Part shown: positions 25,313 through 36,631 of the stretch, in pieces | Layout of the letters: every line of letters starts with the position of its first letter | Position numbering within the stretch: position 1 is the stretch's first letter | Assembly (NCBI RefSeq): GCF_018446385.1 | Contig: NC_055993.1 | Coordinates: 40,917,645 to 40,981,644 of the forward strand | Length of the DNA stretch: 64,000 nt | From: Zingiber officinale | Taxonomy: Eukaryota > Streptophyta > Magnoliopsida > Zingiberales > Zingiberaceae | Direction: 5' to 3' | Position numbers and translations under genes: made by a program | Notes under the pieces: model-generated | The model's database searches: none | Seen by the model: only the letters and a program-made list of their open reading frames with translations | Told to the model about the DNA's origin: nothing

Positions 25313-25760
25313 AATTGATCGGTCGATCAATTGAACCAGTGTCCAATTGATCGGTCGATCAATTGAACCAGTGTCCAATCAATCGGTCGATAGATTGAAC
25401 CAGTGTTCAATCGATCGATCGATCGATTGGACTGTGCTGCAAGTGTGGGATGACTCCAATCGATCGGGCGATCGATTGGGAGCATTACTCGCAAGCACAG
25501 AAGCTTTCCCAATCGATCGGGCGATCGATTGGGATCTACCAATCGATCAGTCGATCGATTGGAAAGGAGAAGCTCTCGCGCGGACGCGAGAGCACAGAAT
25601 GGGTTTGAATCGATCAGCCGATCGATTCAGATGGTCCCAATCGATCGATCGATCGATTGGGAAGTGACCGTTGAGCAGGAAACGAGCAAAGGACGGCTGA
25701 AATTGTGCAGATGTGACGTGGCAATCGATTGGGACTAATTTGGATCGATTGGGAGCACTG
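25313..25760 (+). repeat. Palindrome cluster upstream of the B TATA box
   Basis: About nine palindromes of 20-24 bp built on CAATCGATC...GATCGATTG, with a variable centre such as GGTC, GATC, GGGC, AGTC or AGCC, separated by 10-56 bp of unrelated sequence. Half-site copies continue to within about 8 bp of the TATA box. Open frames through this block (repeated NRSIDRL) are by-products of the palindrome. Confidence 0.9.
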
Positions 25761-25766
25761 TATAAA
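25761..25766 (+). promoter_or_regulatory. TATA box of B left LTR
   Basis: TATAAA in the context CACTGTATAAAGCC, conserved in the right LTR at 32660-32665, and immediately downstream of the palindrome cluster. Confidence 0.75.
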
Positions 25767-26248
25767 GCCTGGGCGGAGCGTTTTCTTCGCCAGAACTTTG
25801 CGTTCTTTCCTGCGATTCTTCTGCGACATTCACGACGATCTTCTCCAAGCTTACAACGCCAGTTCTTGAAGGTTCTTGGAGGCACGTCCAAGTCAAGAGG
25901 CAAGTTACAACAAGAAGAAGAAACTAGGGTTAGGGTTTGGTGTACAAATCTTGTAAAATTTCCCTTGTATCTGCTTCTCTTTGTATTTGTGTTGTATTGT
26001 GAGCTTGTAAGGCTTCTCCGCCTTCGGTAGTTACCGTAAAGGAGTGATTTCATAGTGGAGGGCGCGTGAGTGTGTGGATCCTTGGACTAGTCACCTCTTT
26101 TTGAGGTGGATACCAAGTAAATCCCTTGAGTTAGCGGTGTTTGTGTTTGTATTGTATTTTCCGCTGCATATCAAGACGAAGCAAGCACAAGCGCGCGATG
26201 AGACGCTATTCACCCCCCCCCTCTAGCGGGCATATCGGTCCCAATAAT

Positions 26249-26261
26249 TGGTATCAGAGCG
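26249..26261 (+). promoter_or_regulatory. Primer-binding site of B
   Basis: TGGTATCAGAGCG two bases after the left LTR end; complementary to initiator Met tRNA. Confidence 0.9.
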
Positions 26262-26318
26262 AGGTCGCTCTTCTACGGACTAACCGCCAAGAGAGCAAGA
26301 AGCTAGAGGAAGAAGAAG

Positions 26319-28046
26319 ATGGACTTGGAAGGTCCACTTGGATGGGACATCCGGATTCCTCCGCCATATGACAAGGAAGACTTCGCCTTTTGGAGGAATC
26401 GGCTGGAGACATGGTTCCAAATGGATTGGAACCAATGGATGGTCTTGGAGGACCCATTTGAAGCTCCAACGGACAAGAAGGGGAAGCGCCTCCGACCTCG
26501 ACATTGGACCGAGGAACAAAAGGAGCAAGCGTAGGCGGATAAGGAGGTAACGAATATACTGTTAAATTTATTACCTTCTAATATCATTGTGAGTGTAGGT
26601 GAATACACAAGTGCAAGTGATCTTTGGAAAAAGATCATTGCTTATCATGAGATCCCTACACAACTCCAAGGAGTGGAGGAGCCCAAGGAGAAGGGCTCAT
26701 TGGTCCAAGAAGAGAATGACCAATCGGATGTTGACACGAGTGCAATATTCGAGGAAGAAAAAGAAGAGGGGAAGGAAGAAGATGAGAGACCCTCTACATC
26801 TTCAAGAGAGGAAGAGGTGGAAGAATCCACATCCTCAAGAGTTGAAGAGGTGGAAGCGCCCACACCCTCAAGAGAAGAAGAAGAAGATGATGATGCAACC
26901 TCCACAATGCAAGCTACATTAAATGGAGAATCAAGTATCATCCCTACAAGCAAAGGTATAAGAACTCCAATTGTAAATAACAAAAATCATATCATTTGCT
27001 TTGAGTGTAGGGAGCATGGGCACTACAAGAGCAAGTGTCCCAAGTTGGCCAAAAAGAAGAGTCAAGTAGTACCCAAGGGCAAGGAGAAGCCCAAGGAGAC
27101 AATCCCCACAACAAAAAGGAGCAAGGAACACATTGTATGTTTCTTGTGTAATCAAAATGGGCATTATCGAAGTCAATGTCCAAAGGGGAAGAAGTCAATC
27201 AAGGTCAAAGAAGGAAGCACAAGTCTAGGGGGAGCTTCCAAGGTAAAAACTAAGGTATCATTTAATAAACATATTCCTTTGACACATGATAAGAAACATG
27301 CTAGTAATAATTCTTATTATTTTAATGCTAATTATCATGAAAGTAGGAAGCATGATGACACTAAGGGTAAATACATTCCTCCTCATGCTAGAACTACCAC
27401 ATCTAAGGTTAGGAAGGTAGATAACCATGTAGGCAATAACTCTAAGGACTTTAGATATATGCCTAAAAATAGAAATGCTTATAGGGGTCAAGAAAAATCC
27501 AAACTTATGGATTTAATGACGGAGAACCAAGTCTTGAGGTCAAGACTTGATAACTTAGAAAGAATCCTAGCAAGAATGGAAAATATGCTTAAGGGTCAAA
27601 ATGAGCATAACCTAGGTTTAAGGAACCAAGAAATATCAAATGGTAAGATGGGTTTGGGATACAAACCTAAATCTAGTAACCATAAAGGTTTGGGATACAA
27701 ACCTAAAACTAAGAAGAATGTTCCTTCTTATCATAGGATTTCATATAGCTATGAAACCAAACCTAGGTCTAGTGGTCAAGCCAAAAATACTAGGGAAGTC
27801 ATCCCTAAGAGCACTTTTGTCAAGACCAAGGTGACTAAGCCTCCAAAAAGGCCTAGTAAAGTCACAAAGAAGGTTACAAGGGAAGCAATCCCTAGAGTTG
27901 ACCTAGTAGAAGTGACCAAGGCTTCTAAGAAGCCTAGAAAGGTCCTTAGGAAGATATCTAGGGAAGTTATCCCTAGTGAGTACCTAGAGCATCCAAGGAG
28001 TACCAATAGGTTTTGGGTTCCTAGGAGCATATTCTCTACACTCTAG
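26319..28046 (+). pseudogene. Gag of element B, one in-frame stop
   Basis: Copia-type gag that would package element RNA. The start at 26319 (MDLEGPLGWDIR) is followed by a core with DFAFWRNRLETWFQ. TAG at 26532-26534 interrupts the frame, which continues unchanged (ADKEVTNILLNLLPS) to 28046. Next come YTSASDLWKKI, an acidic Glu/Ser-rich stretch (about 26690-26910), and two CCHC zinc knuckles: CFECREHGHYKSKC (about 27000) and CFLCNQNGHYRSQC (about 27140). The basic tail has GLGYKPK repeats and a leucine-rich coiled coil near 27505-27595. Apart from the one stop the frame is open for about 575 codons, so the protein may have been functional recently. No pol follows. Confidence 0.85.
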
Positions 28047-29797
28047 ATGGGTTTAGAGAGTGTCAACTCAAATTGGAAGGGTAGTTAACCCAACCTTGTT
28101 AAAGTTGACATTTGAGAGCATTTTCAAGGTTATTATTAACCTTTGAAAATGAAAAGGATTATTCGTGTTACTCCTTGAAAGAGCAATATATGTGCCAAAA
28201 TTTGAAAAGTTGAACTTAATCTAAATTGACACACTTAAGAAAAGTATAAGAAAATTTGAGTTAAAATCTTGATACTTTCTTAAGGAATTAAGAGAAAACT
28301 CATGCTTTAATCAAATGTGATTAAGCCTTGAAGGGCAAAAAGATGCCAAGTGTTGAGGATTTGAAATTAATTTTAATTTGCAAATTTGAAATTCGACATT
28401 TTCTTATGGAATTAAGAAAAATGTAAACCTTAATCCAAAATTGTTACTCTTGGAAGGAGTAACATGTGCCAAATCTTAAGGAATTATATTTAATTTAACT
28501 TGGCACAATTGGGAAAATATAAGAAATACCAAATTGGGGTGTTGGTATTGTCTTAGGATAATTAAAGGAAAATCTAGGTCCTAATGTAAGATGTTCATTC
28601 TTTGGAAGAGTAAAATGTGTCAAACTTTAAGGACTTGAACTTAAGTTAAATGGACACATTTAGAAAAGGATAAGAAATGCCAAGTTGGGGGTTTTGGCAT
28701 TTTTCTTAGAAGGTTAAAGGTGAATCTACGCCTTAATTTGATTTCATTTACTCTTTGAAAGAGTAAAATGTGTCATACTTTGAGGAATTTGTTTAACTTA
28801 AAATGGCATAAATTTAGAAAGGGAAAAAGAAATGTCAAAATTGGGTTTGGCACACTCTTGATGAAATTGGGCAATCAAGGATTTAATTTTAAGGTTTAGC
28901 TAAGAATTAAGGATACTTAGATAGATTATCTAGGTATATTTTGTCTATGCTAAAATGTCATGATTGTTTGCCCATCATATGTCATGACATCATATTTATT
29001 TTTGCATTCATGATTATTATGAAAAATACAAAAATACCATATCATGTCATACATACATCATGTAGCTATAGCATGTTTTTCTTTTGAAAATTGCTTATTT
29101 TGATGTATGTCATTGATCATCATGCATTATGTTAATTTCCTTGTAATTAAGGATAAAAGGCATTTATTAAGAATGGTAAATATCCCACCAAGTGGGATTA
29201 TACCAAATGACATCCTAGGTGGATGATCATAAGTCTCTTAATGCCTAGATAGATATGCATGATCCCTTAATTTAGGGCAAAAACAAATATACATCTCACA
29301 AAGAATCATAAGGTGACTTGTATGTGTTTAGTACACATTAGATACAAGTGAGATGTTAGGATGGTGAACAAAACTCAAGATGTTGATTTAGTGCATCTTG
29401 TTGAGTTTTAGGTTCATCAAAACACATAGTTATGTGTCTTCCAATCATTGGGAAAGCTAATGTACAAGTCATGTGCATTGAGCCCAAAAAACATGGTTGG
29501 ATATTGGTTTTAAAAATCTTTTAAAATACTTTTGGAAAACCTTGGTGAAGACTATCTTTTGATAGTGATCATCAATGAATAGTTAGACACAAACTTAAAG
29601 AAAAGACTAAAGTTTTTACAAGTTTTCAAATTTGTGTCAATCTTTGAAAATAAGAAGTATTTTCATAGAAAACTATTTTTCCTTGATAAAGTATACCCTA
29701 AATAATGTCTACATGAATTTTCATGATTTTTAGAAATTTATAGAATTTTTGGGGAGTTTCTGAATTTCGCTGAAATTGAATTTCAAGAAATCAGAAA

Positions 29798-30025
29798 CCC
29801 AATCGATCAGTCGATCGATTGGGATGGGTTCGATCGATCAGCCGATCGATTGGAAGCCATTTCCCGCGAACAGAAGGGTATTGAATCGATCAGTCGATCG
29901 ATTGACCTAGGCTGGATCGATCAGTGGATCGATTCAGAGGGTATTTCTGCGAGCAGTAGCTTGCGGAATCGATCAATGGATCGATTGAAGTGATTTCAAT
30001 CGATTGAGTCCCAACTTCAATTGAT
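29798..30025 (+). repeat. Internal palindrome cluster of B
   Basis: Five imperfect palindromes built on ATCGATC...GATCGAT, the same type as in the B LTR but in the non-coding interior, so not explained by LTR duplication. Confidence 0.85.
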
Positions 30026-31076
30026 TGGGAAGTCTGATTTTGGCCTGAAAAGCATGATTTCAGCACTTCAAGTCACTTCGAGTCCCAATAACCATTCCAA
30101 ACCCCTTAATATACATTTGTAGACATTTAGGGGGAGTTTTCATGATGAAAACAAATATGGATTGGTTAAAAGAAGCCAAAGTGAAGTTTAGGATAAGGTT
30201 TAGTTTCAATTCTGAATTTTGGAACCTTAAAACTTCAAGTTTTGATTTTTAAGGGTCATTAATCATTCCTAACCCTTTGGCATACACTTGTATCCATTTA
30301 GGGGGAGTTTTCATGTTGAAAGTAAGTATAGATTGGTTTAGATTTAGGTGAAGTTTAGGTTGAGATTTAGCTTCTTTATTGAATTTTGAACCTCAAAACT
30401 TCGAGTTTTGGTTTTCCTAATTATTTAGGAACCCCAAGTCATTGTTGGTGAAATGATAGAAATTTAACCATGTTTTTAGAGGGGAGTTACTCTTTGAAAA
30501 CATAAAAATCTTTTCAAAGACCTTGGAAGGTGGGTTAAACCTTCGTGATGAATTAAAACTCAGGGTTGAGTATTGGGGAGCAATGGAAGATTGGTTATCT
30601 TCATTGCTAGGATGATAAATGCTCTCGACTGAGCATTATGGAGTAGATTACTGCTCAAGGGGGAGCATTGGGTTAATGAAGGGGATCGGACCTTCATTGG
30701 TAAAGTGAAACATGCTCTTGGATGAGCATTGAAAAGAAGATTACTGCTCAAGGGGGAGCATTGAATACAATGAATGGGAGTTTCATTGGGAAGTTGATGC
30801 ATGTTCTAGGATGAGCATTGTGAAGTGAAGTAGAGCTCAAGGGAGAGCTTTGGCGGCAATGAAAACTATGAGATATTCATTGTGGGGTTGTTAACAACAT
30901 GTGAGGTTGTAAACAATGAAAAGTTAACTATTATGGAGAAGAGTTTATTTTCTGATTTGATATGTGACAAAGGGGGAGAATGGAAGGTTAAGTTAGGCCT
31001 TCATCTCAAGCAGAGGGAGTTTGCCCTCTAGGAAAGGGAGAGAATGAAGGAAACCTTCATTCATGCTTTGTCATGA

Positions 31077-31220
31077 GAGATTAAGGCTATGAGATTTAGT
31101 CTTGGTATAAAGAAGAGATTAAGGCTATGGTATTTAGCCTTGGTATAAAGAAGAGATTAAGACTATGAGATTTAGCCTTGGTATAAAGAAGAGGTTAAGA
31201 CTATGGGATTTAGCCTAACT
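31077..31220 (+). repeat. 38-bp tandem repeat, about four copies
   Basis: Units begin GAGATTAAG and end GGTATAAAGAA. Each contains an inverted pair: AAGGCT with AGTCTT or AGCCTT, or AAGACT with AGCCTT, so complementarity is partly kept while sequence varies. Confidence 0.9.
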
Positions 31221-31254
31221 TAGAGGAATTGTCAAACATCAAAAATAGGAAAAT

Positions 31255-33148
31255 TGTTGGGGCAATTTCCCTATGTCATGTTTGACCAGTTTGACTAAGC
31301 TTGAGTTGGGTCAAGCTTGAGTCGGGAATTGAGTTTTGATGTTTGACAATGTATGGAGATTGCTGGAACAATCGTCCGATTGTGGAGATGGTCAAGGGCA
31401 GACCAGGTTGATGAAAAGACAAGTCAAGTGGGGCAGTGTTGATCGGAGACTTGACCAGGTAAGTCCTAACTGGAGTTTAGGCAATGGGAAAGTCCTAATT
31501 GGAGTTTAGGCATATGGGAAAGTCCTAACTGGAGGTTAGGCAAGAGAGGAGTCAAGTAGGTCAAGGTTGACAGGAGACTTGACTGGGAAAGTCCTAATTG
31601 GAGATTAGGCAAAGGTAAGTCCAACAGGAAGGTTGGCAAGAGTGAAAATCCAATTAGGTCAGTGTTGACTAGACTTGGTGGTGAAAGTCCTAATAAGTGA
31701 GATCAGGCAATTGAAAAGTCCAAGTGTGATCTTGGCAAAGGGAGAAAGTCCTGGTGAGGAGCCAAACAATTGGGAAAGTCCAAGTGTGATCTTGGCATAG
31801 GTTGAAAGTCCAAGCATGTAGTCTTGGCAAGGTAAGTCCTAGTGTGACTTGGCAAGGAGAACTCGATAACTAGGATGAGGTCGAAGGAAGCTCCTGAAGG
31901 CAAGGCGTGAAGGATGAGAGATATCCGAGAGACGCAAGGCTGATGGAGGAGGCTAGAAGGCTAGTTCGAGGTTGATCGAGTGTGGTGTATAATCCGACAA
32001 CTAAGATGAGGCCGAAGGAAGCTCCTGAAGGCAAGGCATGAAGGATGGGAGATATCCGAGGGACGTAAGGCTGATGGAGGAGGCTAGAAGGCTAGTTTGA
32101 GGTCAGTCGGGTGTTGGCCAAATGCTAGGCATGGATACCCAACAAGTCATGGTTGACCGGGAGTTGGGTTTGGGACCTTGAACTTGAGTTTGAGGCAAGT
32201 TCAGGGTATTCAATTGATCGGTCGATCAATTGAACCAGTGTCCAATTGATCGGTCGATCAATTGAACCAGTGTCCAATCAATCGGTCGATTGATTGAACC
32301 AGTGTTCAATCGATCGGTCGATCGATTGGAGTATGCTGCTAGTGTGGGATGACTCCAATCGATCGGCCGATCGATTGGGAGCATTACTCGCAAGCACAAA
32401 AGCTTTCCCAATCGATCGGGTGATCGATTGGGATCTACCAATCGATCGGTCGATCGATTGGGGAGGAGAAGCTCTCGTGCGGACGCAAGAGCACAGAATG
32501 GGTTTGAATCGATCGACCGATCGATTCAGATGGTCCCAATCGATTGGTCGATCAATTGGAAAGTGACCGTTGAGCAGGAAACGAACAATGGATGGCTGGG
32601 ATTGTGCAGATGTGACGTGGCAATCGATTGGGACTAATTTGGATCAATTGGGAGCACTGTATAAAGCCTGGGCGGAGCGTTTTCTTCGCCAGAACTTTGC
32701 GTGCTTTCCTGCGACTCTTCTGCGACATTCACAGCGATCTTCTCCAAGCTTGTAATGCAGTTCTTGAAGGTTTTTGGAGGCACGTCCAAGTCAAGAGGCG
32801 AGTTACAACAAGAAGAAGAAGCTAGGGTTAGGGTTTGGTGTACAAATCTTGTAAAATTTCCCTTGTATCTGCTTCTCTTTGTATTTGTGTTGTATTGTGA
32901 GCTTGTAAGGCATCTCCGCCTTCGGTAGTTACCGTAAAGGAGTGATTTCATAGTGAAGGATGCGTGAGTGTGTGAATCCTTGGACTAGTCATATCTTTTT
33001 GAGGTGGATACCAAGAAAATCCCTTGAGTTAGCGGTGTTTGTGTTTTTATTTGTATTGTATTTTCCCTGCATATCAAGATGAAGCATGCACAAGCGCGCT
33101 ATAAGACATTATTCATCCCCCCCTCTAACGGGCATATCGGTCCCAACA
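31255..33148 (+). repeat. Right LTR of B
   Basis: 1894 bp, TGTTGGGGCAA to CCCAACA. It carries the same small-dyad chain (31460-31850), palindrome cluster (32212-32655) and TATA box (32660) as the left copy. In the palindromes, changes against the left copy cluster at palindrome centres. Confidence 0.92.
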
Positions 33149-33967
33149 TAAGTCACCCTCGAGTTCAGATTAACTTCATTAGCAACGATCGAATAAGGAG
33201 TTAGGTGCTTCACATTAAAGACAACAGAAGTCTTCAGATGACTACGAAGGCGCAATTTGTAGGCATTGTCATTAATCTTCTGCAATATCTCACATGGTCC
33301 GATTTTTCAATCCTGTAGCTTATTATATTCTCCAACAGGGAAACGATCACGAGTCAATACAGGCCAGACAAAATCTCCAATCTCAAAAAGTACCTATCGA
33401 TGATGATGATCGACCCTAGCCTTATACTTAATATTGCTCTCCATAATTACTAGTTTCACTTGCTCATAAATACCTTGAAGATGCTCTGTCATCTCATCTG
33501 CTTTAGGACAAATTCACCCTACACATGGAACAGGAGTTAAGTCTAGAACTCTTGATAGATTCTGGCCATAGACAATATCAAAAGGACTCAATCCTGTGGT
33601 CTTGTTTTTCGATCTGTTGTAGGCAAACTCTGATTGAGGTAACGCCAAGTCCCATTACTTTGGTTTAGTTCCTAAAAGGCATCTCAGAAGATTACTCAGA
33701 CTCCGATTCACCACCTTAGTTTAACTATCCGTCTGAGGGTAGTAAGTACTGCTAAAGTTTAATTGTGCCCCCAAATTTCTCCATAAGCTCTTCCAAAAGT
33801 GATTGATGAATTTGGTATCTCGATCTGAAGTCATGAAGCGAGGAACGTCATGTAAACATATGATCTCCTTGAAGTAAAGATGAGCAATCCGAGTAGCATC
33901 CATAGTCTTTCTACAAGCTACGAAATACACCATCTTTGAGAATCTATCAACGACAACAAGAACTGAG
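33149..33967 (-). pseudogene. Integrase core and tail of element C
   Basis: On the minus strand this reads VVVDRFSKMVYFV, then FMTSDRDTKF and YYPQTDS (33721-33970), the D,D part of the retroviral-type integrase core. Toward 33149 follow FAYNRSKNKTTGLSPF and VFNVKHLTPY, the C-terminal end of gypsy polyproteins. There are in-frame stops. It is bounded left by element B and right by element F. Confidence 0.88.
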
Positions 33968-34961
33968 TGTTGGAACCCCAAGGATGTTTTGGTGTGATCA
34001 ACAAGTTAAGTTAGGTCCTGCGTTGTTTTAACCTTGTGTCTAAGTGTGCAGGAGCTTAGGAGCACAGGTACTCGAGCGGAAGACGCAGCTAGAGAGAAGG
34101 ACGGCACGCGGTGCGTCCGAGGGACGAGGCGTTGCGGAAGAGTACCCCGGTGGACGAGAAGGAAGCGTGCGGTGGTTCCGAGGGACGAAAGTCAGAGCGG
34201 AAGATTGCTCGGGGAGTAAGAGACGCAACTAGCGAGAAGGTCGACACGCGGTGTGACTGAGGGACGAAGACTGCGGATGAGTACGCTAGTGGACGAGAAG
34301 GAAACACGCAGTGATTTCGAGAGACGAGAAGCCGGAGCGGAAGGCTGCTCGAGAAGACCGGAAGTTGGGTTCGGGTGAGCCCTTTTCCGGATGGCAGAGA
34401 TCACCCAAGCGAGCGAATCCGGAGGAGAAGAACCAGACCGAGGCGGGACTGAACCAGAGAAGAAGTCCCAGATGAAAAAGTCAACAACTATTGACTTCTG
34501 GCTCCGGGCGCCCTGAGCAGTAAAATTGACCAGATCGAGTTTTGACTCGATCTGAACGTTGGGGGATAAATTTTATGCCCCCGAGGGCGCCCGGAACCCT
34601 TCCAGGCGCCCCGACCAAGGCTATAAATATAGCCTTGGTCCAGAAGCTTTATAATGAACTCAGAACTGCAAATCCAACGCTTGTGTGCTTTAGAGTTTTA
34701 GTTGAGCTTCTGTTTTCTGCACTTCAACGCTGTACGAGGCTTCTTCGCCTGAAGGAGTTTTTACTGAGCTTAATCTTCCTTGGATTAACAACCTTCTTGG
34801 TTGTAACCAAGTAAATCTTTGTGCCTCGCTTTTTCTTTATGCTTTTAGTTTATCTGCTTACTTTATATATACAAGTGTTAGCTTAAAGAGTTCGAGGAGG
34901 GTTTGTCTTTTGTGTTTGCAGGATATCCAACCCCCTCCTAGCCGGCCGCAACGGTCCTACA
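33968..34961 (+). repeat. Left LTR of F
   Basis: It contains repeats of a GAGGGACGA motif and GC-rich inverted repeats around GGGCGCCC (34507, 34583-34612), then the TATA box at 34622. It is 24 bp shorter than the right LTR, chiefly through loss of one GC-rich palindromic unit (right copy about 37168-37195). Confidence 0.92.
34615..34638 (+). promoter_or_regulatory. TATA box of F inside a palindrome
   Basis: TATAAATA (34622-34629) is enclosed by arms CCAAGG and CCTTGG, and the symmetry extends through CTATA/TATAG. The right LTR has the same box at 37306-37313 with the right arm changed to CCTTAA. Confidence 0.8.
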
Positions 34962-35020
34962 AGTGGTATCAGAGCCGAGACGCCTTAGAAGGACTAACCG
35001 TCGTCTGAAGCAACAAAACG

Positions 35021-35971
35021 ATGGCCGGAGCTAGCGACTACCCACCAGCATTCGAGGGGGAGTTTTCTTCATGGAAGAAACAAATGGAGGTATACCTTAA
35101 CTCAGACCTTGGTATTTCTTTAATTTTAAAATCTAGTTATGAAGAACCGAAGAACACGAACGGAGAAAGACACGATCTACGTCTCTGGAACAAAAAGCAA
35201 CGTAACGAATCAATGGCAAACGGACGGGCAGAATTTCATCTCCTAACCGTGATACCAAATGAAGATCTCAAAAGAATCGGCGAATACAACAGCTCAAAAG
35301 AACTTTGGGAAAAGTTCTTAAAACTCTACGAAGAACCGATTGAAGTCGTCCCCTTAATAGACATCGAGCCGTCATCAGAATCCGAGACGGAAGAAATTAT
35401 CGAGACATCCCCAACAGCCGAAGTGCATCCCGAGATCAATGAAGGGGGAGAATCTTCGGAAGAAAGTAATTCAACAGGGGGAGAACCAACGGCCGACGAG
35501 GTAAGTAAGGTATGGACTCGAACCTCTGAACAACTGGTTCAATTAATCAAATTACCTGAAGATTTTTGCGAATCAAAAATTGAATCATCGAAAGAATTTT
35601 TTGAATTACAAAATGTTTTGCCGAAAGATTCTTGCGAATCACAAAGTAATTTTTTGAAAACTTTTTCCGGATTTAAAAACTTTTCCAAAGTACAAATTAT
35701 CTCGTTGAAAGAGTTTTTTGAATCGCAAAATGATTTGACAAAAGAATCTTGCAAATTACGAAACATTTTTTCGAACAAAGTTTGCAAATTAAAAAGATTA
35801 TCAAAAGAGCTTTTCAGATTAGAAAATCTTCTGTCGAATAAATTACGAAATATTTTTTCGAACAAAGTTTGTAAATTAGAGATATTATCGAAAGAGTTTT
35901 TCGGAGTAGTAAATCTATTATCCACAGATTGTTGTAAATTTATGTTGTCAAAATATTTTTGCAAATTATAA
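35021..35971 (+). CDS. Gag-like protein of element F (316 aa)
   Basis: The start is the first ATG after the primer site, giving MAGASDYPPAFEGEFSSWKK, the typical opening of SIRE-type gag (target 'FEGEF..WKKQMEVYL'). Residues 1-115 look like the gag core (GEYNSSKELWEKFLKLYEE). An acidic Glu/Ser stretch follows (about 120-170). From about residue 180 to the end there are degenerate repeats of the form KEFFELQN...CKL. No zinc knuckle is present, so it is shorter than a full gag. The minus strand over 35539-36087 is also open for 182 codons, probably a by-product of the repeats. The element lacks pol, so particles would need a helper. Confidence 0.75.
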   Translation: MAGASDYPPAFEGEFSSWKKQMEVYLNSDLGISLILKSSYEEPKNTNGERHDLRLWNKKQRNESMANGRAEFHLLTVIPNEDLKRIGEYNSSKELWEKFLKLYEEPIEVVPLIDIEPSSESETEEIIETSPTAEVHPEINEGGESSEESNSTGGEPTADEVSKVWTRTSEQLVQLIKLPEDFCESKIESSKEFFELQNVLPKDSCESQSNFLKTFSGFKNFSKVQIISLKEFFESQNDLTKESCKLRNIFSNKVCKLKRLSKELFRLENLLSNKLRNIFSNKVCKLEILSKEFFGVVNLLSTDCCKFMLSKYFCKL

Positions 35972-36631
35972 AATATTTTGTCGAACGAAGTTTGCAAATC
36001 AGAAGTATTGTCGAGAAACTTTATCAAGTTTATATTATCGAAATATCTTTGCAAATTAGGAATTAAAAATACAATAGAAAATGACATGTTACAAATTTCT
36101 ACATGTTCAAATTTTCTTGCTTCAAAGTTAAGAAATTATGATAAATTGAAATGGAAATTTAAAACTTTCTGATATAAGTATTAGAATAAATAAATAAATG
36201 CATAGAAATTTTTTTTAATGTTATCAATTTTCTTAAATTTTCTTGCATAAATTTTTGGACAACTTAGAAATTTTTCAAAAGTTATTCTTTGACTTAGAAA
36301 TTTTTTTTCCTTAACTTGGAAATATGTTTTCTCGGAAAATCATTGAAATAGATTTCTATAATTTTTCTAAGTGTCAAACCCTTAGATTTTTTTTTAACCC
36401 CATTTTTATTGTGATCAAAGGGGGAGAAGGGAAAGTATAAGTCTAGGGGGAGGTAGAAATTGAAAATTAAATGAATTGAAAATTTTCAAAATTGAAAATT
36501 GAATGAATTGAAAATTTTCAAAATTTAATTCTTTCTATCTTGTTGCACATTATTACAATAACTTGTTTTAATTTTATGTCTAGTTTTGACCCTAGCTTAA
36601 CTTGAGTTGATCACACCAAAAAAGGGGAGAT
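35972..36631 (+). other. Non-coding 3' interior of F
   Basis: AT-rich. Degenerate copies of the gag-end repeat continue to about 36110 past the stop codon, followed by GATCAAAGGGGGAGAAGG and AAGTCTAGGGGGAGG, purine-rich blocks also present in element G (41554-41592), then the polypurine tract. Confidence 0.75.

Larger units (their letters stand above)
24651..26246 (+). repeat. Left LTR of B, second part
   Basis: Continues the B LTR after element A. It holds a chain of short inverted-repeat units (24690-24960), two copies of a segment around GATGAGGCCGAAGGAAGC (24975 and 25107), a palindrome cluster (25313-25760), the TATA box (25761) and the transcribed end. It ends CCCAATA, where the right LTR has CCCAACA. 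Confidence 0.9.
28047..31254 (+). other. Non-coding interior of B with several repeat arrays
   Basis: 3.2 kb without recognisable protein. About five diverged units of roughly 145 bp occupy 28160-28890; each has a dyad such as TTACTCT/AGAGTAA and a TAAGAAAT...CCAA segment. Palindromes on ATCGATC lie at 29798-30025. A roughly 100-bp repeat at 30620-30850 has dyads TGCTC/GAGCA and, in the last copy, AGCTC/GAGCT. A perfect 9-bp inverted repeat GAATGAAGG/CCTTCATTC lies near 31043-31063, and a 38-bp tandem repeat of four copies at 31077-31220 ends the interior. Confidence 0.75.
13392..33148 (+). mobile_element. Gag-only LTR retrotransposon B (contains element A)
   Basis: Two matching LTRs of about 1.89 kb, beginning TGTTGGGGCAA and ending CCCAACA (right) or CCCAATA (left), surround a 5.0-kb interior. 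The left LTR is split by element A (13392-13686 plus 24646-26246). The interior has a primer site at 26249, one gag gene and about 3.2 kb of repetitive non-coding sequence; I find no protease, integrase or reverse transcriptase. Flanks TAACT / TAAGT agree at four of five positions, a decayed target duplication in element C. It resembles the non-autonomous class called TR-GAG or LARD and must borrow a polymerase. The whole element is rich in short inverted repeats. Confidence 0.85.

Noticed and set aside
25313..25680. CRISPR-like repeat/spacer pattern
   Set aside because: Repeats are palindromes of variable centre with uneven spacers inside a plant LTR; no cas genes. CRISPR does not apply.
25347..25738. 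Open frames through the B palindrome cluster encoding repeated NRSIDRL
   Set aside because: The frames exist on both strands and in both LTRs because the palindrome lacks stops; no start context or family, so not a gene.
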